A stretch of DNA of 64,000 bases. Source: Didymella arachidicola. Its lineage: Eukaryota; Ascomycota; Dothideomycetes; Pleosporales; Didymellaceae. A program made the position numbers and the translations under genes. The stretch spans positions 1,240,001 through 1,304,000 of the forward strand of contig CM049998.1 of the NCBI GenBank assembly GCA_016630955.3, given 5' to 3'. The notes beneath the pieces are model-generated. The model saw nothing but the letters and a program-made list of their open reading frames with translations, had not been told where the DNA came from and made no database searches. Positions 52,487-63,066 of this stretch are shown in pieces (within the stretch, counting starts at the first letter, position 1; every line of letters starts with the position of its first letter).

Positions 52487-55400
52487 TTACAGACCTGAAT
52501 CTGATCTGTCTCGCAGTTTGGATGATAGATCGCTTAGTCCTAGCTGGCGTACAAAGTTGGCGTGTCTCTGACGACTAAGGATCTTCGTAAGGCCATCAGC
52601 TGGCATCTCTGCAGTAGCCTTCCAATCTACCTGCAGTCTGCCCTCTGCTACCTCCTGGCGTACCCATTGATGGTGTACGTCTACATGCTTCAGCTTCGTC
52701 TGAAGCTTGTCAGCTGTCTTTGTTGCGATTAAGACAGTTTGCTGGTTATCACACCACAGTGCTGGTGTTAACTCTGGGTCAAACTGGATCGCTTTAAAGA
52801 AGCGCTGCCACCACTCCATCTCTGATCCGGCTGTTGATAGAGAGAGTAGCTCGGCCTCTGTAGTCGATTTCGTGACTGATCGTTGGACTGTCGCCTTCCA
52901 ATCAACAGGCAGTCCATACAGCTTGAAGATATAGCCTTGAGAGCTGCGTCGCGTCTCTGGCTCGTCGGCAAAAGCAGCATCTGATGCACCATAGAAGAGA
53001 GGCTCATGCTCGTGCTCTTGCTGGGATAGCATTGTGATGCTCGTTATGCCTTGCTGCTTATCTGCGGACGCTCGAATAGCCAAGTGTTTCGTGCCTATCA
53101 GGTACCTCCATACATGGCAAGCTGCGTACATATGCTTCTGCCCGGGATTCTGCAGATGACGTGCAAGTACTGAGTGTGCTCTCGCGACGTCTGGTCGTGT
53201 CGAAGTCGAAATGTAAGCCAGTGAGCCGACTAGCCGCTGGTACCTTTGAGTTCGCGCAGCACTTGGTTCCTCTGTTGATGGCAAAAGGGCATTGTCCCTT
53301 AGGGGAACATCTGGACATCTTACGCTTGACTTCAGGTCAAACTTTGCTGCAATCTTATTGATGAATGAGTCTTGAGTCAGGTAGATAGAGCGACTGAGCT
53401 CCTCGCGGATTACGCGGATACCAAGGAACCACTTCAGCTCGCCTAATTCACGGATCTCGTACGTTGTAAGCAGCTGCTGCTTGAACGTCTGGTAATAGCC
53501 CCTGTTGAGCGGGTGAACAAGAACGACAATATCGTCCACGTAGAAAAATACGATCAAGTGATCATTCGTGTATAAGCATGGCACTCCTGGCACTGGCTCT
53601 AGGCTAAGCTTCTTCAAGGTCGATGATAGCTCCTGGTACCAGAGCAATGGAGCTTCTTTGAGGCCATAGAGAGCGCGCTGTAGTTCAAGTAGCTCTCCAA
53701 GCTCGTCTGTAAATCCTTCTGGCGTACGGCAGTACATTTTGCGTGGCAATCTCGCGTTGAGAAAAGCATTCATGGCGTCAAACTGAAACATCTGTAGGTC
53801 GAATGCTGCTGCTAACGCGATGAGGGCTCGAAAGACTTTAATTGCTAGCGTTGCCGCGTAGGTGTCTCCCCAAGCCTCTTGCATGTCTCCTCGTACGCAT
53901 ATACGCGCTTTGAACTTGTATAGGTATCCATCTTCGTCAAATTTGTACGTGAATACCCACATCAAGGGTAGAACCTCAGCATCTGCTGTCGCTGCAGTTG
54001 CCTCTGTCTGATTGAAGCAGTCTTTTGCCCAGCAGCTATCAAGCTCAGCTCGTGCTGCCTGTGCAAACTCAGCGCCAAATGGATGATTGTTCAGATCCTT
54101 CCATCGCTTTGGTGGATCCGGCAATTGGTCGCGATGTAATCGTAGCTTTGGCATTTCTCCTGTGAGCTTTGATGGGGCTGTCGGGTTCATTGCTACTGCA
54201 AATGCTCTATAGTACGTAGCTAGAGCATGATCTGGTGGCTTCCTGGTTCTTTTACCCGTAATGATGTTGCTGCTCACGATTGATGGGTCTGCCATCTTTG
54301 GAGCGTTGTTCTGTCGACGATCTGGTACGTAGTCCTCGGTATTGCTCCATCCTTTTGCCCATGTTGATGGCTGCTTTCGTGGACGGTCTCGCTTGCTCGT
54401 CACAGCTGGCCGTAGTGGTCCGTCTCCGCTGCTTTTGGCTGTAGATCTATCATCTTCGTGATGCGTCTGCGGCTCATCAAGCAGTTGATCTTGAATCTGT
54501 TCCCCAGTGTCTTGATCTTCAGCGCCTTGCTGATCTTCCACACTGATCTGTTCTGCCGGCTCGGAAGCTCGGTCTAGATCTCTGTCATTGCCTGTCCACT
54601 CCTGAGGTGGTACAGTACCGCGATCTGACGGTTCTGGTGTGGGCAGAAAGCTCTGATCCTTAGAAAGCTGCTGACGTTGTTGTAGCTCAGTTACTACTTC
54701 CTGATCTGCCTCTGCCTCCGCTGTATGCAGTATATTGAGGATCTCAATCTCTTCTTGCATAATATCTTCTTTCTCAGCCTTCTCATGGTCGTTGTAGAGG
54801 CTGCTTCTCTGGAATATCACATCTCTCACACGTATCACCTGGTTCTTTTTCGGCAGCCAGATGCGAAAGATGTTTGATGAGTCATACCCTACAAGGTATC
54901 CAACGAATGTACGAGACTCTAGCTTATCTGCCTTCTTCAGCTTTTTGTTAAGCGTGTACGCTTTGCACCCAATCTGGGAGAAGTGCGCGACTGAAGGCTG
55001 CTTGCCGTGAACGAGTTCGTACGGCGTCTTCCAATCAATAGATCTCGTAGGCGTTACATTCGTGATCTTTGTCGCCGTGATCGCTAGCTCATTTGATAGA
55101 GACTTCGGTAGACCTGCCTTAATGCGGAGCGATCTTGCTTTCGTAATGATGATGTTTCCGGCTTGTTCTGCAGCTCCAAGCTGCTCAGGCGTGTCAGGAG
55201 CACGCAGCTCAATCTTGAGGCCTGCTTGCCTCGCGATTCTGTAGAGTTCGAGGCCATAGCCACGATCCCCATCGACTTTGAGCACAATGACTGTGTACCC
55301 GTATTGTCGCTCAATCTTGTGTAGCAGCGCCTTGAGAGCTGCTATCACTACTGGTAGTGACTTGTTCGCAAGAGTCACTGCTTCGTGCCACTTTGAGTAC

Positions 55401-57277
55401 TCGCATACTGCATGCAGCAGGTAGCGATCTCCATTGTAGCATGTTTCTCCAGTCGGTATGAGCTGTACAAGATCAACGACTATTCGATAGAAAGGCCTTG
55501 TCGCATGATCATCTGACGCGCGTCTGCTGACCTGAGCTGCCGATTTTGATTGTATACAGGTCTCACACTCGTGCATCCTTGGAGCTCTGGCGTCTTTGTC
55601 AAGAGTTATACCCTGTACATTCCTACTCAGATGGTCAATCACGTCCTTGCCAGCGTGTGCAAACATCTCATGAGCTTCGACATGGGATGTGTGAATTGGA
55701 CGTCGATCTTCTCGCGATGGCTTGTACGCTCGCCGTACTGTCGCCGCGAAGCTGCTCAGAGCTAGGCGATCATTTTCTTCAGCGTCGACAATCCAATGCC
55801 CATTTGCGTATTTAAGCGAACAGATGACGTTTGATGGATGCTTCTGATACATTGCATCTCTCCCTGAGTCGAACTGCACGTCTATCTCTCGGCATCGTGA
55901 GAGGCTTACAACGTTTGTAAGGAAGCCTTCTACAAGTGCGACGTTAGACAATTGAATCTTGCCTATACCGTTCGGCCGGTTAACGCTGAACGTCACCTCT
56001 CCCCAGGCCTGTATCGCCAAGGTTGAGTCTCCTGCTAAGACCATCTCATGAGGTCTTGCCTTCCGTGTCTCTTGCCAGCCAAATCTCGTCGAGTTGCATA
56101 CGTGAATATTCGAGCCTGGGTCGAGTATCCATCGATTACGTATCGCTGGCAAAGCCTTCTGCTGTACCTGTGCGACAGAGAAGCTGTTGTAGGTGACAAA
56201 GCTTGCGCTGCTCTTCCCACCATCAAGTGTGAGCGTCTCATCTGTGCCTTTTACTCTCTTGCCGTGCCGAGCTAGGAGCTTATTGATTCTCTTAACTTGC
56301 TCTGGATCCTTCAAGGCTGCTGCTACTCGGTCTTGCACAGCTTTAGCCGGTTGAAAGTCCTCGGGTCTCTTCGGATGATCTGGAAACAGGTACCAGCACT
56401 CTCTATACCAGTGCTTGCTCCCGCAGATACATTCTGGCTTGTATGGAGCTGATCTCGATGATCTCTGCTCCTTCTGATGCTGTTCTGACTTGGCTGATAC
56501 ACCTAATGACGCAAACGTACCAAGTGATGCCGCAGTAGGTCCGATTCTTCGGTAATAGATTCTGAACTGAGCGATGTAGTCTGCCACCGGTTGAACTTCA
56601 TTCGTCTTGCCTGCTGTCTCTTTCATGATTAAATCATGATGCGATGATCCTGCCCATTCTGGCGCGATCGTCCTGATAGCTGACAGGAAATCCTCCTGAG
56701 CTCGACAGCCCGTTGTTTCAGGAAGGTCTACTTCCCTGCACTGATTCGTAATGTGAATCCAGTCGTCGAGCCACTGCTCGAGATCGCGACTCTGAGGGCC
56801 TTCCTGCAGAGATCGATACTTGACGATTAGCTCTCTGGTTCGTGTAGCAGTTGTCGGCGCGAACTGCTTCTTGAGAGCGATCAGTCGATCGTACACCTCA
56901 TCTTTTCCGTTGATGAGGTAAAGGTGACGAGCAGCAATCGTACGGCTGATATCCAAAAGAAGTTCGCCTTCCTTCTGCTTTTTCTTCGCGTACTCTGCTC
57001 TTTCATATCTCCAGTCGTGGAGGAGATCACTGTACACTGCCTGCTGGCCTGCGTCCAGCTGGGCAATCGCTGTCGCTCCAGCTCTGACATCGCTGGGCAG
57101 TGGTTTGATAGGTTCTTCGAGCTTCGGTAGCTCGCTCTGTGGTTTCGAGATGTCATGGTACTTCCAAATAGCATCTACGACGGCTTTCTCTCGTCGTAGC
57201 TGGAACCATGACTCCCAATCGACTGGTTTATCCAGTATAACGGTCACTCGTGTGACTCCAGCGTCGTTGTACGACAT
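52487..57277 (-). CDS. Copia Gag-Pol polyprotein, 1596 residues, intact
   Basis: ATG 57275-57277 opens the only long frame. Order is Gag (about 1-380) with a variant knuckle CICGSKHWYREC near 280; aspartic protease with LDPGSN near 386; integrase with HEMFAHAG, CETC and the D-D-E residues near 600, 670 and 700; reverse transcriptase with FDAMNAFLNA and YVDD near 1245; and RNase H with YGASDAAFAD near 1430 and KSTTEAE. Integrase before RT defines the Copia order. It makes virus-like particles, copies the RNA in them and integrates the cDNA. Gag and Pol share one frame without a stop or shift, so their ratio must be set by processing or another route. Confidence 0.95.
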   Translation of the reverse strand: MSYNDAGVTRVTVILDKPVDWESWFQLRREKAVVDAIWKYHDISKPQSELPKLEEPIKPLPSDVRAGATAIAQLDAGQQAVYSDLLHDWRYERAEYAKKKQKEGELLLDISRTIAARHLYLINGKDEVYDRLIALKKQFAPTTATRTRELIVKYRSLQEGPQSRDLEQWLDDWIHITNQCREVDLPETTGCRAQEDFLSAIRTIAPEWAGSSHHDLIMKETAGKTNEVQPVADYIAQFRIYYRRIGPTAASLGTFASLGVSAKSEQHQKEQRSSRSAPYKPECICGSKHWYRECWYLFPDHPKRPEDFQPAKAVQDRVAAALKDPEQVKRINKLLARHGKRVKGTDETLTLDGGKSSASFVTYNSFSVAQVQQKALPAIRNRWILDPGSNIHVCNSTRFGWQETRKARPHEMVLAGDSTLAIQAWGEVTFSVNRPNGIGKIQLSNVALVEGFLTNVVSLSRCREIDVQFDSGRDAMYQKHPSNVICSLKYANGHWIVDAEENDRLALSSFAATVRRAYKPSREDRRPIHTSHVEAHEMFAHAGKDVIDHLSRNVQGITLDKDARAPRMHECETCIQSKSAAQVSRRASDDHATRPFYRIVVDLVQLIPTGETCYNGDRYLLHAVCEYSKWHEAVTLANKSLPVVIAALKALLHKIERQYGYTVIVLKVDGDRGYGLELYRIARQAGLKIELRAPDTPEQLGAAEQAGNIIITKARSLRIKAGLPKSLSNELAITATKITNVTPTRSIDWKTPYELVHGKQPSVAHFSQIGCKAYTLNKKLKKADKLESRTFVGYLVGYDSSNIFRIWLPKKNQVIRVRDVIFQRSSLYNDHEKAEKEDIMQEEIEILNILHTAEAEADQEVVTELQQRQQLSKDQSFLPTPEPSDRGTVPPQEWTGNDRDLDRASEPAEQISVEDQQGAEDQDTGEQIQDQLLDEPQTHHEDDRSTAKSSGDGPLRPAVTSKRDRPRKQPSTWAKGWSNTEDYVPDRRQNNAPKMADPSIVSSNIITGKRTRKPPDHALATYYRAFAVAMNPTAPSKLTGEMPKLRLHRDQLPDPPKRWKDLNNHPFGAEFAQAARAELDSCWAKDCFNQTEATAATADAEVLPLMWVFTYKFDEDGYLYKFKARICVRGDMQEAWGDTYAATLAIKVFRALIALAAAFDLQMFQFDAMNAFLNARLPRKMYCRTPEGFTDELGELLELQRALYGLKEAPLLWYQELSSTLKKLSLEPVPGVPCLYTNDHLIVFFYVDDIVVLVHPLNRGYYQTFKQQLLTTYEIRELGELKWFLGIRVIREELSRSIYLTQDSFINKIAAKFDLKSSVRCPDVPLRDNALLPSTEEPSAARTQRYQRLVGSLAYISTSTRPDVARAHSVLARHLQNPGQKHMYAACHVWRYLIGTKHLAIRASADKQQGITSITMLSQQEHEHEPLFYGASDAAFADEPETRRSSQGYIFKLYGLPVDWKATVQRSVTKSTTEAELLSLSTAGSEMEWWQRFFKAIQFDPELTPALWCDNQQTVLIATKTADKLQTKLKHVDVHHQWVRQEVAEGRLQVDWKATAEMPADGLTKILSRQRHANFVRQLGLSDLSSKLRDRSDSGL

Positions 57278-57490
57278 CGTGATCTTCGTGATTAATCACC
57301 AAACTGATCTCTGTACAGAGCAGCAGTTCTGGTCCGTTAGCGACACCACCTGATGGCTGTCGACTAGAAAGGTCTTTGACGCTGATCAGCTGTCAGTAGA
57401 CAAAACGAGGTAGAAGTGAACGTAGTCGTTGTCAGTTACACGTCTAGAGCTGTTTTAGTGCTGAGTAGCGCAGTCTAAGAGGTGCAAACC

Positions 57491-57501
57491 GGGCTCATAA
57501 C
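57491..57501 (-). other. Copia primer-binding site for the initiator tRNA-Met anticodon arm
   Basis: GTTATGAGCCC follows the 5' LTR with no gap on the element strand. It is complementary to GGGCTCATAAC of the eukaryotic initiator tRNA-Met anticodon arm and not to the 3' CCA end. This indicates priming by a cleaved half tRNA, as known for Drosophila copia and Ty5. Confidence 0.82.
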
Positions 57502-57623
57502 TGTGTGCGGGCAGAGGCCAGGCGTAGAAAAGAGGGACTAGGTTGTTTCCTATCTAATGAGGGGAAGAGGGAATATACACCCTACAGATGATTATGTAAC
57601 AGAGCACGTGATGCTGGCTAACA
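57502..57623 (-). repeat. Copia 5' LTR
   Basis: It is 122 bp, identical to 52269-52390. It should carry the element promoter. The leader (57278-57490) between it and the ATG holds the primer site. Confidence 0.95.
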
Positions 57624-57628
57624 AATTC

Positions 57629-58259
57629 AGTACAGCTTGGCAGTCGCTTACACGTTCATTCTAATGTCGCTGCCTTCACCGCAACCAACGAGCGATACTG
57701 GTTTCTTTATGCGGCGCTGCAGAGACAGCTCCTGTTCCAGGTCATGTTTCCTCCGCTGATAATCAATCTCCTGTACTGGAAGTCTTCGATCACCTTGGTG
57801 AGACACTGGGATGCTGCTTCTGGGCGGCGTGCTCGCGGCCAGTTTCCCGATTATTGAGCGTCATCTATAGTGTTGATTTGAGGTACCAGATTGTTAAAGG
57901 GGCCACCTGCAGTGTCTCCTTAGAAAGTGGTAGGTATTTGTTGGGATGGAGGAGGCAAAGGTCAGGTTGAGAAAAGTCGACAAGCACGGTTGACAATTAA
58001 CTCCAACTCGTATTCACCTTTATTAAACTATCACCAAGATACGGGCGTATTTAACCCGCTGTATTCGAGAAGCTGACGGAGCTTTTGACAGGCAGCGAGC
58101 TATGCTTCGAAATGTACTGCTGTGAGCCTGCAGTCTGCAAAGAAAAGGCGTGACTTATGGAACCGCTTTGGGCTGATGCACGGGAATGGATTGTGCGCTA
58201 TCACTCAAACGTGAAATCTTCAAATCAGGTGCGTCATACCAATCGTCAGACACGCTTTT
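57629..58259. other. Intergenic, no supported gene
   Basis: About 630 bp between the Copia element and the ARG8 stop codon. With the element removed this joins the SDR 3' flank, so the SDR and ARG8 genes were convergent neighbours. Confidence 0.5.
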
Positions 58260-59820
58260 CTACCTCATCTCCTGCTGTCCATCTGTGCCCTCGACCTCTT
58301 CGCCCTTGACCCAGACGCTCTTCATCGCCTGGGCCAAGATCTGCATACCCTCATCGATTTCTGCCTCGGTGATGGTCAGAGGAGGGACGAAACGCAGTGT
58401 GTTGGTGCCGCAGGTAATGACGAGCAGTCCACGCTCGCGGGCAGCAGTGACGATTTCAGTGGGATCGGCGTTGAGCTGGAGTCCAAGGATCAGACCCTTG
58501 CCGCGGACCTCCTTGATATGCTCAGGGTACTGCTGGCGCAGAGCATCGAAGTGCTTGCGGAAGGCCTGCTCCTTCGCGGGGATGGCGTCGAGGATCTCGG
58601 GCGAGGAGAGGCGAGACAAGATGTACGAGGCGACTCGGCTGCCAAGTGGGTTACCGCCGTATGTTGTGCCGTGATCCCCGGTCTTGATGTTGTCGCATAC
58701 GAAGTCGTTGACGATGGTAGCGCCGATGGGGAAGCCGTTACCAAGCGCCTTGGCTGTGGTGACGATGTCCGGGTGAGCCTCCTTGAGGACCTGGGCGTGT
58801 GCCCAGAAGGTGCCTGTACGGCCGAGACCACACTGGATTTCGTCATAGATCAGTACTGCGCCGACTTCTGTGCAGCGCTTGCGGAGGGCGAGCAGGAACT
58901 CGGGCGTTGCTACGTTGATGCCACCCTCACCCTGGATGGGCTCGATGATGACGCCGCATGTCGACTCTGTGACGAGGCTGTTGATGCCCTCGATGTCGTT
59001 GTATGTTCCATACTTGAATCCTGGGACCATGGGCGAGAATGGCGTCTGGTACTTGGGGTTCGGTGTGGCGCTCAAGCTGCCCATGGTCCTGCCGTGGAAG
59101 GAGTTGTGAAACGAGACAAATTCGTGCTTGGAGCCATCTGGCTGCAGCGACTTTCCAGTCTTGCGTGCAAACTTGATCGCTGCCTCGTTGGCCTCCGAAC
59201 CGCTGTTGCAGATGAAGGTCTTGGTTGCGCTAGCGAAGCCACCGGTGGCGTGTGTGAGCTGGATGAGCTGCTTGGAGAGGAGGCCGGTGTGAGGGTTGTG
59301 GTAGAGGTTCGATGTGTGCATCAGCTGCTTGGCCTGTCCTGCAGTCAGTACCCGGTCGTGCCTTCCTGCGATGGCGGCTCCTACCTGCTGCGCGATAACC
59401 TCTGCAACACCCGCGTCACAATGCCCAAGGCCGTTGACTGCGATACCGGCTGTGAAGTCCAGATACTTCCGGTTCTCGACGTCCCACATGTAGCATCCCT
59501 CGCCCTTCTCGAACATGGGCGGTGGGCGGACATAGGTGGGGACCATGTACGGTAGCTGCTGGTCGACCAGGCCGGCCGTCTTTGAGCCTGGGGCTGGGTC
59601 TGGGGTCGCCAATGTTGCATCGCGCTGTCCCCAATCAGCAATTGAGCCGTAGCAACCAGTCCGTAGCCATTCTTACAGCTATCGCGTCCTTGACATGCTG
59701 CGGCAAACTCGAGCCCTGCACCGCTGCCGCCGCCGAAGAAGCAAAACGAGCCGACACGCCGTTCACGCGGGGCGCACGCAGCGAAGCGCACACCCTCCTA
59801 GAAGCAATTCGAAAAGCCAT
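58260..59820 (-). CDS. ARG8: Acetylornithine aminotransferase, mitochondrial
   Basis: This class III PLP aminotransferase forms N-acetylornithine from N-acetylglutamate semialdehyde in arginine synthesis, in the mitochondrial matrix. Exons are 59677-59820 and 58260-59624 (1509 nt, 502 residues) with a 52-nt intron. The N-terminus is an Arg/Ser/Ala-rich presequence (MAFRIASRRVCASLRAPRVN) ending near residue 30. Landmarks are DFTAGIAVNGLGHC, CNSGSEANEAAIKFARK, the PLP-contact YDEIQCGLGRTG, and the Schiff-base Lys in TTAKALGNGFPIGA. It is longer than bacterial ArgD because of the presequence and a C-terminal Gln/Glu tail. Confidence 0.92.
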
Positions 59821-60653
59821 TGTCTATGCTGGGTATCTTGCAAATGAAAAGGACGCAGGAAAGAAAAGTCAATGAGGCATTTGCAGTCATCGGCGCGGCA
59901 TGCGCATGAGTCTTTTGAAATCCCTTATCGATACAGATGGGCCGACCCCGGAGGACATACCGTCCGTGTTGGCAGCATTTTGCCATGTCCTCGTCGACAA
60001 CTCAGGTCGAGCAAGCGATACAATCCGATTCAGAGAATGCTGTGACTGCTCGTCCCAGCGCAAGACAGAGTGTCGCGGTTCAGTCAGGCCCGTGTAATAG
60101 GGCCATGTGCTTTTTATGGCTCGAGGCCCGCGTGCAGCACCTTTGCTGACCTTACTACGTAAGTCACGGTAAGTGACCGTTGCCGCGGTGAGCGGACCAC
60201 CCCTCAGTAAGACTATGCCCGGTGTACATTCCTCGATCCTTTCACATCTGCAGCCAGACACATAATTTAGTGTCGTACAACATTATCATTTCTTCTCATC
60301 TTGGCTTAGCTACCCAAATTCAACAACCCTGCCTAATGAGATGGCATATGAACTCCAAACGCTCGGAACAGTGCATCAGTCCGTGTGGACGGTAAAATGG
60401 TTTCGTGGATCCGACATAAAGTACGGTTCGGTACCGAGACTTTATAGTGCTAAAACCTTGCGGTGGGGTCGACGGGTCGTGACTTTCGTGGTACTCGCAA
60501 CCAGGATTCGACGACCTTGCAAGAACTGCCGGCAGACGCCTCTCGTGATAACCTGCAGCGAGGTCGACGTCGTCTTGGCGCGATACTGGGTCGACACTTC
60601 GAGTCCAATCATGCACTATTCACTGTTAAGATCCGAATTAGGAACGGCCGACC
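59821..60653. other. Intergenic, no supported gene
   Basis: About 830 bp between the ARG8 start and the 3' end of the next minus-strand gene. It would contain the ARG8 promoter. Nothing else was recognised. Confidence 0.45.
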
Positions 60654-61437
60654 TTATGAGAGTTGTGCGAGTTGTGTAACGCGTGAGAGCTGGGGTTTGG
60701 GGACGACGCTGGTCACGTCGCCTACATTGGGCACCATCTTCGTCACGTTGCCAACGCTGGGAAGCTTGGGCAACTTAGGAAGCTTGGGCAGGGATATTTC
60801 AGGCAGCATGTCGCCGCTGCAGATATCAGGACGCAGTAAACCAAGTGTAAAGCGACGAAAAGCAGTAAATGCTAAGAAGAGATATGAGAGCAACTTACTA
60901 TAACGACAGCGTCAGGTCGCCGCGGATCGACGCCTTGAGCTCAATCTCAATCTCCAGGTTCGCCTCGAGCGTCAGCTTCAAACCATCGTCGTCCGCCAAG
61001 CTCCCCTTCTTCTTCTCCGGCTCCATGATGTACGGATCATTAGGCATGGTGCTGCGCATGGGGATCTCGCCACGCATAGCGCGCGCATACGTCACGGGAC
61101 CATCCATGGATGTGCTGTCCGGCCCAATGCGCTCAAACATGCCCATTTTCTGGAGATCACCGTTGGCGTCGGCTTCCTCGAGGGCCTCCAGCGAGTTAGT
61201 CATCATGTATTTCCCGTCGCGTATGCCCTTTTCAATGCGGGCGCGGCGGGCACGGCGGGAAGAGGATCTTGAGCGTGCGGATTGCAGGCCCTCGTCTCGC
61301 TTCTCTTGCTTCTTCTTGTTGATTGCCTTCTCTTGCTGCATGGTTGTGCGCTCGTGCGGCTCAGAGTCGGATTCACGGTCGGCATTTTGTTGAATTTGCC
61401 TCTCAATTTGCTTGTACTGCTTCTTCGCGTCCGCCAT
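60654..61437 (-). CDS. Unknown protein with C-terminal LEIEIELKASIRGDLTL motif
   Basis: ATG 61435-61437 opens a highly charged protein: a Lys/Gln/Arg-rich first half with a Ser/Arg stretch (about 50-70), then a conserved-looking block ending LEANLEIEIELKASIRGDLTLSL at about residue 179. Unspliced, TAG at 60898-60900 ends it there. A donor GTAAGT at 60898 and acceptor CTGCAG at 60817 give an 82-nt intron and a second exon (60654-60816) with a Leu-Pro-Lys repeat (LPKLPKLPKLP), 702 nt and 233 residues in all. I prefer the spliced form because the neighbour gene has a donor at the same codon position. No family is known to me. Confidence 0.55.
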
Positions 61438-62253
61438 CGTTGCGGCTGTGTGTGGCGGTCTTTCCTTTGATTTGGGGTTGGACGTGGATACCCTAGGTGC
61501 AGATGCCGCACCTATACTTGCGATTGAAAGTGTAGGGTGGGATAGTGTCAGGTATTACAGAATCAACGGAGAGGACTGCCTGTACAGATGAGGGGACGTC
61601 AGGGCTGGGCCAAGCTAGAGGCATGACCAGCCGTCACTTGAAATCAAGATTGATGCATGCTAGGGTGGAGCATGCATGTGCAAACCGCGCGTTGCCCCGA
61701 TGTGGCCCCCTGGCCACCGCAGCCGAAGCAGACACCGGGTTCTGACGTCACAGCGCAATTTGGCATGGCGCGGCCGTTTCTGCCGTTGCGTGGCGGCGCG
61801 TGGGATGAGAAGAAAGCGGAGATCGCCTTCTGTGCAGGGATGCTCGCTGCAGCTGTACACAACCGACACACGGCTGACGCTTGTACGGAGAGGAAAGTTG
61901 GCGGGGCGGAACCAGGCTGCCATCTGCGAGGTGGGTGGAACGCCGCCGCCACTCGCGTCTGGTGTCTGAATTGGCTGTAGATTTGTGGTTTTGCTGTTTC
62001 ACTGAGGTATGGCTTTGAGGTTATGATTCTGAAGTCTGGCTCCAACGTCTGATCTCGAGGTCGCGCATAAATCACATCACAGCGACAAGACACTGCAGAG
62101 CAGACCCAATGGGATTTTTGAGAGCTTCATTGTAGCATCAATAGAATTACACTACGTAAAATCCCCAAGCCGAACGCCGCCCGGAAAGCCCCGGACTCAA
62201 TGCTCCAAACGTCGTAAAGTAGTAATAGTCGTGCAAGATTCGTTGCGCATAGC
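61438..62253. other. Intergenic, no supported gene
   Basis: About 816 bp between the two motif-sharing genes, with overlapping short frames on both strands and no recognisable domain. It should hold the promoter of the upstream-facing gene at 61437. Confidence 0.45.
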
Positions 62254-63066
62254 TTAATTACTGGAAAGAGTCAGCACTCGTTGTTCAAAGGTGATGAATC
62301 ACACTTACAGCAGACCAAGAGTCAGATCACCGTGGATCTTGGCCTTCAGCTGGATTTCAATGTCGAGGTTGAGCTCCAGACGCAGACGCAGCTGCTCGCC
62401 CTTGCTGTCGCCGCCCTCCTCCTCGCCGCCTCCACTGCCGGTCAGACCTCCAAGGGCCTTTCCAGCAGTGTTGCCGACCTGGCCCACAGCCTTGCCTGCG
62501 GTATCCTGGACCAGGTCGCCGGCACCGCCAACTAGCTCGCCTCCAGGTACGTTCTCGGTGATGTCGTCAAGCGGGCCTCCTTTTCCACCCTTCTTCTGGC
62601 GCTGGCGGTTGCGGCGGCCGCCAGACTGGGAGACGTCGGATCGCGCATCAGTGTCCTCGGAATCTCCGCCTCGTCGTCCACGGCCTCGAGACTGGCGACG
62701 CCTCGATTGCGATTTTGACTTCTGAGGCTGAGCTTCCGGTTCTGATTCGTCGGCATCGGCATTGCCGTTGGTTCGTTTCTTGCCTGCGGACTCCTGCTCA
62801 GCCTCTGCGTCACCAGCATTTTCGACGTCGGCTTCGCCCTCGCCCTCAGCATCGCCTTCAGCTTCCGCTTCGGCATCGCTCTCGGGCGCAGGGGTGGGTT
62901 CGGGGGTGGGCTGCTGCTGGGGCTTCTTTCCACCCAGCTTCTTCGGGGTCTTCTTTTCTTTCTTACTCGATGATTCAGCCTTGCCAGATCCTCCAATCGA
63001 GGCGTTGGCGTCAGCCTGGCCCTGTCCCTCAATCGACGACTTCTTCTCCTCGACAGTGTCCGCCAT
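62254..63066 (-). CDS. Unknown acidic/Ser-Arg-rich protein with C-terminal LDIEIQLKAKIHGDLTL motif
   Basis: ATG 63064-63066 starts a low-complexity protein: Lys-rich and Pro/Gln-rich N-terminus, an Asp/Glu/Ala tract (about 60-95), an Arg/Ser/Gly-rich tract (about 115-160), a Gly/Ala-rich stretch with VGGAGDLVQDTAGKAVGQVG, then LRLELNLDIEIQLKAKIHGD and TLGLL. Unspliced it stops at 62305. A 48-nt intron (62261-62308, donor GTAAGT, branch CTGAC, acceptor CCAG) with a 7-nt last exon (62254-62260) gives LLN and a 765-nt CDS, 254 residues. Function is unknown. The C-terminal motif is shared with the gene at 60654-61437. Confidence 0.6.

Larger units (their letters stand above)
52269..57623 (-). mobile_element. 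Copia (Ty1/copia) LTR retrotransposon, intact, 5355 bp
   Basis: Identical 122-bp LTRs (52269-52390 and 57502-57623) begin TG and end CA. The target duplication AATTC is at 52264-52268 and 57624-57628. The coding strand is minus, so the right LTR is the 5' LTR. One uninterrupted polyprotein frame fills the interior. There is no sign of RIP. Identical LTRs and an open frame indicate a very recent insertion that may be active. Confidence 0.96.

Noticed and set aside
58518..59555. 345-codon + strand frame opposite ARG8
   Set aside because: Antisense shadow of the GC-biased ARG8 coding sequence.
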